Assembly (NCBI GenBank): GCA_002841945.1
Contig: PHBI01000053.1
Span: 1 to 36,660, forward strand
Direction: 5' to 3'
From: Deltaproteobacteria bacterium HGW-Deltaproteobacteria-14
GTDB taxonomy: Bacteria > Myxococcota_A > UBA9042 > PHBI01
Length of the DNA: 36,660 nt
Of the stretch, positions 23,983-31,481 are shown one piece after another. Each line of letters begins with the position of its first letter. Within the stretch, counting starts at the first letter, position 1. A program made the position numbers and the translations under genes. The notes below the pieces were generated by a model. The model worked only from the letters and a program-made list of their open reading frames with translations. It ran no database searches and was not told the origin of the DNA.

Positions 23983-25404
23983 TCACGAAAGCTCAGTCAA
24001 CGCCTGGTCCACCGCCGCCGTGACCCGCCCCGGCTGCGCCACCAGGTGGCCGTGCTCGGGGTGCACGAAGAGGCGCATCTTCTTCACCACCGCCACGAAG
24101 TCGTGGGCGATGCCGTGGACGATGTTCGAGCTCGCCGCCAGGCTCGTCCACGCGCCGGCCCCGTCCCGGGCGCGCGCGTGATGCACCGCGACATCCGGGA
24201 TCCGATCCTTGTCCCGCGGGGGGACGTCGAGGAGCAGCGCGCCCGGCGGCAGCGGCTTCGTCCCGCCGAGGCTCCGCGAGAGCTTCGCGATGAGCGCCCG
24301 CTCGCGCCGCCGGTCGAGCCCCGCGAGCGCCTGCCACTGCTCGCGGCGGTGCTCGTCGACGTCGGCCTTCGACCACGTCGCGAGCCGCTTGTAGAGCCGC
24401 CGCCGATCCCCGGTCAGCCCGTGCAGCAGCCGCTCACCGGCGCTCTTGGGGGCCGCCTCGGCGGCGAAGGTCCGGAGCAGCTCGTCGTCGCCTACCCCCA
24501 TCAGCCGCGAGGTCAGGTCCACCGGGTCGGGCTTGTCCCGAGCGATGAGGTCGGCGAGCGCGGCCTCGAGCATCGCCGAGACGCTCCGGACCGTGTGGTG
24601 CCAGTAGACCTCGGAGAACATCGTGTAGCGGCAGAAGAGGAAGATCTCGGCCGAGACGATGCCCTTGTCGGTCACCGCGATGCTGTCGCCCGCCTCGTCG
24701 AGGGTCAGGGCGTTGAGGAGCCGCTCGCGGTCGTAGTTGCGCCCGTAAGGGACGCCGAGGTGGACCGAGTCGCGCCACAGGTAGTCCATCTTGTCGGCGT
24801 CGATGGCGCTCGACAGGATCGACTGGAGGAAGCGATCGGTGGCCGACGGCAGCGCGCGCCGCGGCGCGCGGATCAGGGCGGAGACCCGGTGGGGATCGAC
24901 CTCGACCTCGCGCTCGAGGATCCGGGCGATGGGCGCGTGACCGGGAGCGAGGCCGGGCGCGCGCCCGAACAGGACCTCCTCGGCGAGGTCCTCGTGGCGC
25001 GGTGCGTCGTGGCCGCCATGCCCGCCATGATGGATGGCCTCGAGGGTGTGCGCGAACGGGTAGTGCCCGACGTCGTGGAGCAGCGCGGCGGCCAGCACCG
25101 TGCGCACGTCGACCGCGTCGAGGCCGTGGCGCACGCGCTCGTGCTGCAGCAGGCTCCGCAGATACCGCGTCGCCGTCCCGTACACGCCGATGGCGTGCTC
25201 AAAGCGCGTGTGTACCGCACCGGGGTAGACGAGCCAGGTCGGGCCGAGCTGCCGCACCCGCCGCAGCCGCTGGAAGTGCGGGTGGTCGATGACCGCAACG
25301 ATCGCCGCGGTCAGGGGCACGTTGTCGAGCTCGGGCAGGCGCACGACGCGCTGCCCGGCGCCGTAGGGGGCGAGCTCGGGCAGCCGCGTCGGATCGGTGA
25401 TCAC
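23983..25404 (-). CDS. HD-domain phosphohydrolase, SAMHD1/dGTPase-like (paralogue 2)
   Basis: 473 residues from GTG at 25404, chosen because GGAG lies 9 bases upstream; an alternative GTG at 25449 falls inside a hairpin. Same HD superfamily architecture as the next gene: R-L-R-R-V-R-Q-L-G, R-F-E-H with His70, L-L-H-D-V-G-H with His110-Asp111, and D-A-D-K-M-D-Y with Asp204. All four metal ligands are present. It differs from its neighbour by a His/Gly-rich insertion after the HD motif (H-H-G-G-H-G-G-H at ~125-132) and a longer C-terminal half. The two genes are adjacent paralogues in one direction and probably one transcript. Role likely in nucleotide metabolism; a specific substrate is not claimed. 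Confidence 0.85.
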   Translation of the reverse strand: MITDPTRLPELAPYGAGQRVVRLPELDNVPLTAAIVAVIDHPHFQRLRRVRQLGPTWLVYPGAVHTRFEHAIGVYGTATRYLRSLLQHERVRHGLDAVDVRTVLAAALLHDVGHYPFAHTLEAIHHGGHGGHDAPRHEDLAEEVLFGRAPGLAPGHAPIARILEREVEVDPHRVSALIRAPRRALPSATDRFLQSILSSAIDADKMDYLWRDSVHLGVPYGRNYDRERLLNALTLDEAGDSIAVTDKGIVSAEIFLFCRYTMFSEVYWHHTVRSVSAMLEAALADLIARDKPDPVDLTSRLMGVGDDELLRTFAAEAAPKSAGERLLHGLTGDRRRLYKRLATWSKADVDEHRREQWQALAGLDRRRERALIAKLSRSLGGTKPLPPGALLLDVPPRDKDRIPDVAVHHARARDGAGAWTSLAASSNIVHGIAHDFVAVVKKMRLFVHPEHGHLVAQPGRVTAAVDQALTELS

Positions 25405-25448
25405 CCGCGCTCGCTCCTGGGGCTCTGAGCGTGACGGCCCGCGCCCCA

Positions 25449-25464
25449 CCTCGGCGATCCGAGG
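25449..25464 (-). terminator. Hairpin between erpA-like gene and HD pair
   Basis: Arms CCTCGG (25449-25454) and CCGAGG (25459-25464), 4-base loop, 26 bases after the Fe-S carrier stop. There is no T run. It could end that transcript, and it argues against a start at 25449 for the HD gene. Confidence 0.4.
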
Positions 25465-25489
25465 GCGGAGCGGGGGTCACGGCCAGGCG

Positions 25490-25813
25490 TCAGACGGTGA
25501 ACGAACTGCCGCAACCGCAGCTCTTCTGGGCGTTGGGGTTGTCGAAGTGGAACCCCGAGAAGCTGAAGGTCTCGACGTAGTCGATCTTGGTCCCGTCGAG
25601 GTAGGCGAGGCTCATGGGGTCGATGAAGACCTTCACGCCGCCGTTCTCGACGACGACGTCGCCCTCGCGCTCCTCGTTCTCGAAGTCCATGTCGTAGGTC
25701 AGGCCGGAGCAGCCACCGCCCACGACCATCACGCGCACGGCCTCCTGCTCGACCTTGTGCTCGGACGCCATGGCTCGAATCTTGGCCGCAGCGGCCTCGG
25801 TCATTGTGATCAT
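25490..25813 (-). CDS. erpA: A-type iron-sulfur carrier protein (ErpA/IscA class)
   Basis: 107 residues, the normal size. A-type carriers receive Fe-S clusters from a scaffold and insert them into apoproteins in the cytoplasm. The three invariant cysteines are present: Cys35 in G-G-C-S-G, and Cys99 and Cys101 in the C-terminal S-C-G-C-G-S-S. F-I-D-P-x-S and the Y-V-E-x-x-x-x-S-G-F-x-F-x-N-P segments match the HesB/YadR/YfhF family. I use erpA loosely; IscA and SufA look alike and no isc or suf gene is adjacent. Start ATG at 25813 with AGGAG 13 bases upstream; a second in-frame ATG is three codons in. A near-consensus promoter lies ~85 bases upstream. Confidence 0.9.
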   Translation of the reverse strand: MITMTEAAAAKIRAMASEHKVEQEAVRVMVVGGGCSGLTYDMDFENEEREGDVVVENGGVKVFIDPMSLAYLDGTKIDYVETFSFSGFHFDNPNAQKSCGCGSSFTV

Positions 25814-25900
25814 CGCGGCTCGTGACTCCTGGCCGGCTCTGTCGACCCCGGCCGTCTCGGTGTTTCAGCGCACGCGACTGGCGCACGCATCAAGGGCTCG

Positions 25901-25928
25901 ATCGTATGCGCCCACCCCCGACAGTCAA
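25901..25928 (-). promoter_or_regulatory. Predicted sigma-70 promoter of the Fe-S carrier gene
   Basis: On the minus strand TTGACT (25923-25928), a 16-base spacer and TACGAT (25901-25906) match 5/6 and 4/6 of consensus. The implied leader is about 80 bases and contains a GGCCGG/CCGGCC inverted repeat. This places erpA in its own unit, separate from pcm upstream. Confidence 0.5.
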
Positions 25929-25955
25929 GCCCGCGGTCGGCCGGCACACCCATCG

Positions 25956-26660
25956 TCACTCTTCCTCGGCCTCGCCCTTCAGCATCGTAAACCGCCCGGC
26001 GAACGCCCCCAGCGGCAGGACCGTCATGACCTCGTCCATGTCCTTGCGCAGGATGACCTGGAGCTCGCGCCCGCGCTCGCCGATCGGGATGACCAGCCGC
26101 GCGCCGTCGCGCAGCTGCCCGATGAGCGGCCACGGCGCCTCGTCCTCGGCGGCGGCGTTCACCACGATGCCGTCGAAGGGGGCCGACTCGCTCCAGCCGT
26201 TGAAGCCGTCGCCGACGTGGAACTCCACGTTGTGGATCCCCAGATCGTCGACCAGGAGCTTGCGCGCCCGCGCGGACAGCTCGGGGGCGATCTCGATGGT
26301 GACGACCTTCTGCGCGATGGTCGCCAGCAGCGCCGTCTGGAACCCGGAGCCGGTGCCGACCTCGAGGACCCGCCCCGCCCCGCTCGCCGGGAGCCGCAGC
26401 TCCTGCAGCATCCGCGCGGCGATGTAGGGGGGCGAGATCGTCTGCCCGAGCCCGATGGGCAGCTCGACGTCGAGGTAGGTCTTCTGGTGCAGGTAGTCCG
26501 GCACGAAGGCCTTGCGCGGCACCCTCCGGAACGCCGCGAGCACCCGCTGATCGGTGATCCCGCGCCCCACGAGCTGCTGGCTGATCATCGTCTCGAGGTC
26601 GAGGTCGACGAGGGATTCGCCGGGCATCAGCCCGTGATGCGAGCGGTCTTGCGTCGCCAT
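25956..26660 (-). CDS. pcm: Protein-L-isoaspartate O-methyltransferase
   Basis: 234 residues. Methylates the carboxyl of L-isoaspartyl residues in damaged proteins using S-adenosylmethionine, starting their repair. Seen: R-V-P-R-K-A-F-V-P at ~46-54, the substrate loop Q-T-I-S-P-P-Y at 73-79, SAM motif I V-L-E-V-G-T-G-S-G at 98-106, and post-I acidic V-V-T-I-E-I-A. Start ATG at 26660 follows GGAG with 8-base spacing. The longer in-frame form reaching into tyrS is rejected. It lies 32 bases after tyrS in the same direction, so the two are probably co-transcribed. The C-terminal tail is short and acidic (G-E-A-E-E-E). Confidence 0.93.
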   Translation of the reverse strand: MATQDRSHHGLMPGESLVDLDLETMISQQLVGRGITDQRVLAAFRRVPRKAFVPDYLHQKTYLDVELPIGLGQTISPPYIAARMLQELRLPASGAGRVLEVGTGSGFQTALLATIAQKVVTIEIAPELSARARKLLVDDLGIHNVEFHVGDGFNGWSESAPFDGIVVNAAAEDEAPWPLIGQLRDGARLVIPIGERGRELQVILRKDMDEVMTVLPLGAFAGRFTMLKGEAEEE

Positions 26661-26692
26661 GGGGGGTCTCCGCCCGAGCGCGCTCGGGGCCT

Positions 26693-27940
26693 TCAGAGGA
26701 TGGTCACCTGCGCGAAGCGCTTCTTGCCGACCTTGATGACGTAGGGGCCGCCCCGCACGATGACGAAGTCGGGCTCGTCCACCCGCTCCCCGTCGACCGT
26801 CACGGCCCCCTGCTTCAACATGCGCCGCGCCTCGCCGCCGGAGGCGACGAGCGCCGCGTCCTTGAGCACCGAGACGACCGCGATGCCATCGCTGTCGCCG
26901 GCCTCGAGGCCGAACTCCGGGAGCTCGCTCGGCACCTCGCGCTGACTGAAGATCCGCAGCCACTCCTCGGCGGCGCCGTCCGCTGCGGCGGCGCCGTGGT
27001 AGTGGCCGATGATCTCCTTGGCCAGCGCGATCTTGAAGTCGCGCGGGTTGGTCCCGCGGAGCTCGATCTGCTCGCGCTCGGCCTTCAGCGCGGCGGTGGA
27101 CCGCGTGGACAAGAGATCAGCGTAGCGCCACATCAGATCGTCGGTGATCGACATGAGCTTGCCGAACATCTCGAGCGGCGCCTCGGCGATGCCGACGTAG
27201 TTGCCGAGCGACTTCGACATCTTCTTGCCGGTGATGACGCCATCGACGAGCCGACCGTCGGTCCCCTCGAGGAGCGGCATGGTCAGCACCGACTGCGGCG
27301 GCTGCCCGTACTGCCCCTGGAGGTGGCGCCCCATCAGCAGGTTGAAGAGCTGGTCGGTGCCCCCGACCTCGACGTCGGCCTCGAGCGCGACCGAGTCGTA
27401 GCCCTGCATCAGCGGGTAGAGGAACTCGTGTACGCTGATGGCCTGGCCGGACTGAAAGCGCGTCCGGAAGTCCTCGCGCTCCATCATGCGAGCGACGGTG
27501 TACTTCGCGGCGAGCTCGATGGTCCCGACCGAGCCGAGCTGGTCGAGCCACTCGGAGTTGAAGCGCACCTCGGTCCGCTCGGCGTCGAGGACCTTGAAGA
27601 CCTGCGCCTTGTAGGTCTCGGCGTTGGCGACGACCTCGGCGCGGGTGAGCGCCTTGCGGGTGGCGCTGCGCCCGGTGGGATCGCCGATCATCGCTGTGAA
27701 GTCGCCGATGAGGAAGATGACCGTGTGGCCGAGGTCCTGAAACTGCCGCAGCTTGGTGAGCAGCACCGTGTGCCCGATGTGCAGGTCGGGCGCGGTGGGG
27801 TCGAAGCCGGCCTTGACGCGCAGCGGTCGACCCGCCGCCCGGGCGGCGGTCAGCTTGTCGCGCAGCTCGTCGGCGACGAGGACGTCGACCGCGCCGCGCA
27901 GGAGGAGGTCGAGCTGCTCTTCGACCGGTGGGAAGTTCAT
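26693..27940 (-). CDS. tyrS: Tyrosyl-tRNA synthetase
   Basis: Charges tRNA-Tyr with tyrosine. 415 residues from ATG at 27940, with GGAGG 5 bases upstream. Class I signatures are H-I-G-H at 54-57 (P-D-L-H-I-G-H) and K-M-S-K-S at 240-244. Also seen: F-D-P-T-A before HIGH, [11 protein letters not shown], and the V-E-V-G-G-T-D-Q tyrosine/ATP site. A C-terminal S4-type RNA-binding domain covers about 350-413 ([15 protein letters not shown], then V-x-V-D-G-E-R-V-D). The KMSKS sequence and length fit the TyrZ-like bacterial subgroup rather than the E. coli TyrS type. The upstream 180 bases contain no T-box-like element that I can see. Confidence 0.95.
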   Translation of the reverse strand: MNFPPVEEQLDLLLRGAVDVLVADELRDKLTAARAAGRPLRVKAGFDPTAPDLHIGHTVLLTKLRQFQDLGHTVIFLIGDFTAMIGDPTGRSATRKALTRAEVVANAETYKAQVFKVLDAERTEVRFNSEWLDQLGSVGTIELAAKYTVARMMEREDFRTRFQSGQAISVHEFLYPLMQGYDSVALEADVEVGGTDQLFNLLMGRHLQGQYGQPPQSVLTMPLLEGTDGRLVDGVITGKKMSKSLGNYVGIAEAPLEMFGKLMSITDDLMWRYADLLSTRSTAALKAEREQIELRGTNPRDFKIALAKEIIGHYHGAAAADGAAEEWLRIFSQREVPSELPEFGLEAGDSDGIAVVSVLKDAALVASGGEARRMLKQGAVTVDGERVDEPDFVIVRGGPYVIKVGKKRFAQVTIL

Positions 27941-28109
27941 GACGCCTCCAGGCCGCGGCGGTTCTGGCGCAGGCAACGCGACGAAGGCCCCGGCGCCCGG
28001 AGGGCGGAGGCGGTCCGACCGATACGGCGCAGGGTAATCATGCTCGTAGGCCTCGACCAACGGTGTCCAGAACAGCGGTGCGTGGGCTTCTATCACCCCG
28101 AAAGCACGG

Positions 28110-28135
28110 GTGTCCACGCTTTACAGCGTCCACAC
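28110..28135 (-). terminator. Hairpin spanning the 5-FCL stop codon
   Basis: ACGCT (28116-28120), a 4-base loop containing part of the stop, and AGCGT (28125-28129), extended by GTGT/ACAC across a 2x2 internal loop. Possible weak terminator between the folate gene and tyrS. No T tract. Confidence 0.35.
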
Positions 28136-28699
28136 CCCGCCCCGGGCGACGCCGCGCTCGGTCACGATCGCGTCGAGGACGACGTCGTGGCCCTCGGTGG
28201 GGATCCCGTCCACGACCTGTAGCCCGAACGCGAAGCCGACCGCGAGCGCGCGCCGCTCGGGGGCCGCGAGGAGCCGGTCGTAGAAGCCGCCGCCCTGCCC
28301 GAGCCGGCGCCCGTCGGCGGCGAAGCCGAGCCCGGGGACGACGACCAGATCGACGTCGCCCACGGGGACCTCGACACAGGCGGCGGCGGGCTCGAGGACG
28401 CCGCGAAAGCCCGGGGTGAGGTCGGACGCCGCGTCGACCCGGGCCAGGGTCATCGCCTCCGCCGAGGCGACCCGGGGGTAGGCCGTGACGCCGCCCCGGG
28501 CGCGCCACGCCGCGGCGAAGGGCCCCGGATCCGCCTCCGAGCCCGCTGCCGAGTAGATCGCCACGATCCGCGCCCCGACCGCGTCCGCGAGGTCGAGGAG
28601 CCGCGCGTTGAGCTGCGCCTCGGCCGCCGCCCGCGCCGCCCCGTCCAGCTCCCGTCGCGCCCGCCGCAGCCGCGCGCGCCAGGCGCCCTTGGAGGTCAT
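28121..28699 (-). CDS. 5-formyltetrahydrofolate cyclo-ligase
   Basis: 192 residues. Converts 5-formyl-THF to 5,10-methenyl-THF using ATP. Seen: an N-terminal basic helix with R-A-R-L-R-R-A-R-R, the V-V-P-G-L-G-F-A strand, and the family signature G-R-R-L-G-Q-G-G-G-F-Y-D-R-L-L near 129-142. The end T-E-x-H-D-V-x-L-D matches the conserved P-x-E-x-H-D segment. Its ATG overlaps the zapA stop as ATGA, so translation is probably coupled. The zapA-FCL order is widespread in Proteobacteria (zapA-ygfA in E. coli, with 6S RNA between them; no room for it here). Confidence 0.9.
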   Translation of the reverse strand: MTSKGAWRARLRRARRELDGAARAAAEAQLNARLLDLADAVGARIVAIYSAAGSEADPGPFAAAWRARGGVTAYPRVASAEAMTLARVDAASDLTPGFRGVLEPAAACVEVPVGDVDLVVVPGLGFAADGRRLGQGGGFYDRLLAAPERRALAVGFAFGLQVVDGIPTEGHDVVLDAIVTERGVARGGVWTL

Positions 28700-28968
28700 C
28701 CCGCGATGCGGCTCAGGAGCGTCCGCGACGTCGTCCGGATGCGCTCGGTGAGGCGCTCGTGCTCGGCGCGGATCTTGAAGAGCTCGTCGGCGAGGTTGAG
28801 GGTCGCCATCAGCAGCACCTGCTGCGAGACGACGTTGCCCATGCCGCCGGTCAGCTCCTCGAGCTTGCCGTTCACGTACTCGGCGAGCGCCTGCACGTGC
28901 TCCGGGTCGTCTTCCGTACGGATCCGGAACTCCCGCCCCATCAGGGTGATCTCGTGCGCCGCGCTCAT
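28696..28968 (-). CDS. zapA: Cell division protein ZapA
   Basis: 90 residues from ATG at 28968. Binds FtsZ and bundles its filaments at midcell. Seen: a beta-rich N-terminus with I-T-L-M-G-R-E-F-R-I-R (first two strands), then Y-V-N-G-K-L-E-E-L at ~31-39, then a long coiled-coil-prone helix N-L-A-D-E-L-F-K-I-R-A-E-H-E-R-L. Length and layout match bacterial ZapA. The longer upstream in-frame start at 29031 lies on the promoter -35 and is rejected. GGAG is 9 bases upstream of the chosen ATG. Confidence 0.88.
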   Translation of the reverse strand: MSAAHEITLMGREFRIRTEDDPEHVQALAEYVNGKLEELTGGMGNVVSQQVLLMATLNLADELFKIRAEHERLTERIRTTSRTLLSRIAG

Positions 28969-29002
28969 CGTCCGAGGCTCCTCCACGTGTGAACCGTCGC
29001 GG

Positions 29003-29031
29003 ATCATCGGGGCGCGAGGCGGGCTGGTCAA
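29003..29031 (-). promoter_or_regulatory. Predicted sigma-70 promoter of zapA-FCL
   Basis: TTGACC (29026-29031), a 17-base spacer and GATGAT (29003-29008) on the minus strand, preceded by an A/T-rich ATTATTT. Predicted leader about 28 bases. It lies just downstream of the DUF192 stop, so zapA is not dependent on the envelope operon. Confidence 0.55.
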
Positions 29032-29044
29032 AATAATGGCGTGG

Positions 29045-29563
29045 TCACAGGCCGGGGATGTTCTCGAAGCGCACCGTGTCGCCGACCTGGATGCCGGCCT
29101 GCCTGGCGAACCCCGACGCGACCTCGATCACGAAGGCGCTCGGCCGGTGGACGTAGCGCAGCTCCTCGGTCAACGGGGGCGCGCGGTGGACGATCCCGAC
29201 GACGGTGCGCTGCCGGTCGACGAAGATCATGTCGAGGGCCGCCACGGTGTTGTGCATCCAGAACGCCTGGACGCGCTCGGTCGGCATCATGAACAGCATC
29301 CCGCTGTACGGCGGGACGTAGAGGCGGAGCATGTAGCCGACGCGCTCGGCGAGCTCCGTGCGGCACACCTCGACCGCGACCGGGACCTCGTGAGCGGCGC
29401 GCGCGAAGACCACGCGGGCGAGGTCGGCGCCCGGGGTGGGGGCGGCGGTCGCCGGGGCGGGCGGCGCGGGCTCGGCGGCGGCGCTCGCGGAGGGGGCGAG
29501 CAGCGCGAGGGCCAAGGCGGCGACGATGACGCGGCGGCGCGAGGCGCGGGGAGAGCGGGTCAT
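29045..29563 (-). CDS. Secreted DUF192 family protein
   Basis: 172 residues from ATG at 29563. Signal peptide 1-~29 (R-R-R-V-I-V-A-A-L-A-L-A-L-L-A-P-S-A-S-A), then a Pro/Ala linker, then a DUF192 domain of about 115 residues. The family signature is clear: E-L-A-E-R near the start, G-M-L-F-M-M-P, F-W-M-H-N-T, L-D-M-I-F-V-D, and the V-x-F-E-N-I-P end. The biochemical role of DUF192 is unknown; the family is often exported in bacteria and archaea. It starts 7 bases after the metalloprotease stop, in one operon with the two lipoproteins upstream. Confidence 0.9.
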   Translation of the reverse strand: MTRSPRASRRRVIVAALALALLAPSASAAAEPAPPAPATAAPTPGADLARVVFARAAHEVPVAVEVCRTELAERVGYMLRLYVPPYSGMLFMMPTERVQAFWMHNTVAALDMIFVDRQRTVVGIVHRAPPLTEELRYVHRPSAFVIEVASGFARQAGIQVGDTVRFENIPGL

Positions 29564-29570
29564 GTGAGGT

Positions 29571-31478
29571 TCACTCCTGGGGCGTGGGCGCGAGCGGCAG
29601 GATCTCGCCGAGGTAGGTCTGGTTGAAGGGCGAGAAGACCGCCGGGCCGGCGCCGTCGAGCTCGGCGCGCTCCTCGAAGGGCCGGTAGACCCCGGCGTCC
29701 ATGATCCAGCCCGGGTTGTCCCCGTCGTTGTGCGCCCGGCCGGCGAGGGCCGTCAGCCCCAGGGTATGCCCCACTTCGTGGGTGATGGTCGAGCCGACGA
29801 GGTTGCCGAGCACCCGGACCGCCTCGCGGATCCGCCCCCCGCGCGCGTCGGCGCGGTCCGACTCGCCCGCGGCCGCCGGGATCCCGCCGAGCGCCGGCAC
29901 CACCGCCGCGAACACGTCGTCGAAGCGCGGCGACGCCAGCGCGTTGGTCGACAGCGACGGCGAGAGGTTGAGGAGCTCGGAGGCGAAGATGCCGCCGTAG
30001 GCCGCGAAGCCGCGGGCGCGGGTGGCGGCGTCGAAGCCGCCGATCACGTCGTCGAGGCGGAGGTTGCCGGCGTCCTTGCCGGACGTGTTGTCGAGACCGA
30101 AGAGGTGGGTGCCGTTCGGGTCGGGCCCGGCGAGCTCGACGACCCCGTACTCCGCGACGCCCGCGGGCGCGGCGTAGGCGAAGCCGATGTTCACGCCGGC
30201 GTAGTCGCGCTCCAGCACCGCCAGGATCCGCGCCAGGACCGCCTCCCGCTCGGCCTCGAGGCCGAACAGCGCCAGCGCCTCGTCGAACCCCGGCAGCACC
30301 CGCAGCTCGACCTCCTGGCGCGGGGGGGTGACGTCGAGGGCGATCGGCAGCGGATCGCTGCGCACCTCGTCCACCTGGAGCAGCCCGAAGCGGGCCGCCA
30401 CCCGCAGCGTCACGGTCCCCTCGAAGCGCCCGGCGCGCGCGCCGAGCCCCGCGAGCCCCCCGTCGAGGTCGGGCTGCGAGCGCAGCGCCACCCAGCCGAC
30501 CGTGTTGCCCTCCACCGCCTCGACCGGCAGCGCCCAGGCGTCCGGCCCGGTGTGGTCTTCGGGGGCGCCCCGAAGCGGCGTGAACACCCCGTCGAACACG
30601 AGCACCGAGGCCGTCTCGGCCGCGGCGTCGAGGGGCAGAAGGCCCCGCCCGGTCGCGCCGAGCCAGCGCCCCCGGGCGGTCGTCGCGCTCGCGAGCCCGT
30701 CGAGGTAGGGCCGCGCGATGGCCACCTCATAGTCCAGACGCTCGGTGGGGAACCCCTCGAACTGCCACGGCTCGAAGCTCTCGATCCACGCGAACCCGGA
30801 GAACGCGCCGGGGCGCAGTCCCAGCAGATCCGGAGACATTCGCACACTATCGACCGCGCGCCCCCCGAGGCCCCCGCCGAGGAGGCGGAGCGACCAGGTG
30901 AGCTCGGTCGGCGACGCCCCGCTCTCGTCACTCCTGTGGCCGCGGACCACCAAGTAATCGCTGTGCGAGTGGTCCGCGAGCTCCTCTTCCGCGCGGTAGA
31001 GGTCGAAGGCCCCGATCGGGACGGCGTCGCCGGGGTAGATCGGCGCCCCCGAGCGGATGAAGTCGAGCCGCGGAGGGAGCATCTGCAGAAGCGAGATACG
31101 GCCCGCTATCGAGCTTGATTGGACGCTGCCATCTATACTGCGATGCACAATCGCGGCGGTCGGAGCCGGGAGCGGGTCGAACCCGTCGACCGGGAGCCAA
31201 TCCCCCGCGGCGACCCCGCGCAGGGAGCCCTCCACCACCTCGAGCGGGAGCGTCGCCGTCTGGCCCCCGACCTCGATGTCGAGGGTGTAGGTGGCGAGTG
31301 GCGCCGGCACGATCCCGTCCCCCGTCAGCTCGAAGCGCGTCCCCGCGACCCAGCTCGGCGGCGTGACGCGGTCCACCGCGAACGCCGGGTACGCGAACGG
31401 CGCGCCCGCCGGCGCCGCGTCGCAGCTCGCGACCCACACCAGGATGGCGGACAGGGCCAGGAGTCGGCCGGGGAGCAC
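29571..31478 (-). CDS. Lipoprotein with C-terminal zinc-metalloprotease-like domain
   Basis: 635 residues from GTG at 31478, which lies only 3 bases after the upstream gene's stop and follows GGAG. Lipobox V-A-S-C with Cys19. Residues ~35-110 and ~125-200 look like beta-sandwich (TIG/IPT-like) segments (P-P-S-W-V-A-G-T). A long beta-rich middle follows. The C-terminal ~230 residues hold H-E-V-G-H-T-L-G-L (567-575) and a Met-turn-like W-I-M-D (Met593). In metzincins the next zinc ligand is residue 11 of H-E-x-x-H-x-x-G-x-x-H/D; here that is Ala577, and the nearest His is 583. A peptidase is likely, family unassigned. An A/T-richer codon patch lies at 31090-31150. Confidence 0.75.
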   Translation of the reverse strand: MLPGRLLALSAILVWVASCDAAPAGAPFAYPAFAVDRVTPPSWVAGTRFELTGDGIVPAPLATYTLDIEVGGQTATLPLEVVEGSLRGVAAGDWLPVDGFDPLPAPTAAIVHRSIDGSVQSSSIAGRISLLQMLPPRLDFIRSGAPIYPGDAVPIGAFDLYRAEEELADHSHSDYLVVRGHRSDESGASPTELTWSLRLLGGGLGGRAVDSVRMSPDLLGLRPGAFSGFAWIESFEPWQFEGFPTERLDYEVAIARPYLDGLASATTARGRWLGATGRGLLPLDAAAETASVLVFDGVFTPLRGAPEDHTGPDAWALPVEAVEGNTVGWVALRSQPDLDGGLAGLGARAGRFEGTVTLRVAARFGLLQVDEVRSDPLPIALDVTPPRQEVELRVLPGFDEALALFGLEAEREAVLARILAVLERDYAGVNIGFAYAAPAGVAEYGVVELAGPDPNGTHLFGLDNTSGKDAGNLRLDDVIGGFDAATRARGFAAYGGIFASELLNLSPSLSTNALASPRFDDVFAAVVPALGGIPAAAGESDRADARGGRIREAVRVLGNLVGSTITHEVGHTLGLTALAGRAHNDGDNPGWIMDAGVYRPFEERAELDGAGPAVFSPFNQTYLGEILPLAPTPQE

Positions 31479-31481
31479 CGC

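Noticed and set aside
27941..28109. T-box or other leader control element before tyrS
   Set aside because: No T-box core sequence or strong terminator/antiterminator pair is visible, and T-boxes are rare in this kind of organism.
28690..29010. 6S RNA, expected between zapA and 5-FCL in many Proteobacteria
   Set aside because: The two genes overlap by 4 bases, leaving no space, and I saw no 6S-like long bulged hairpin in the flanking gaps by eye. A covariance-model search would be decisive.
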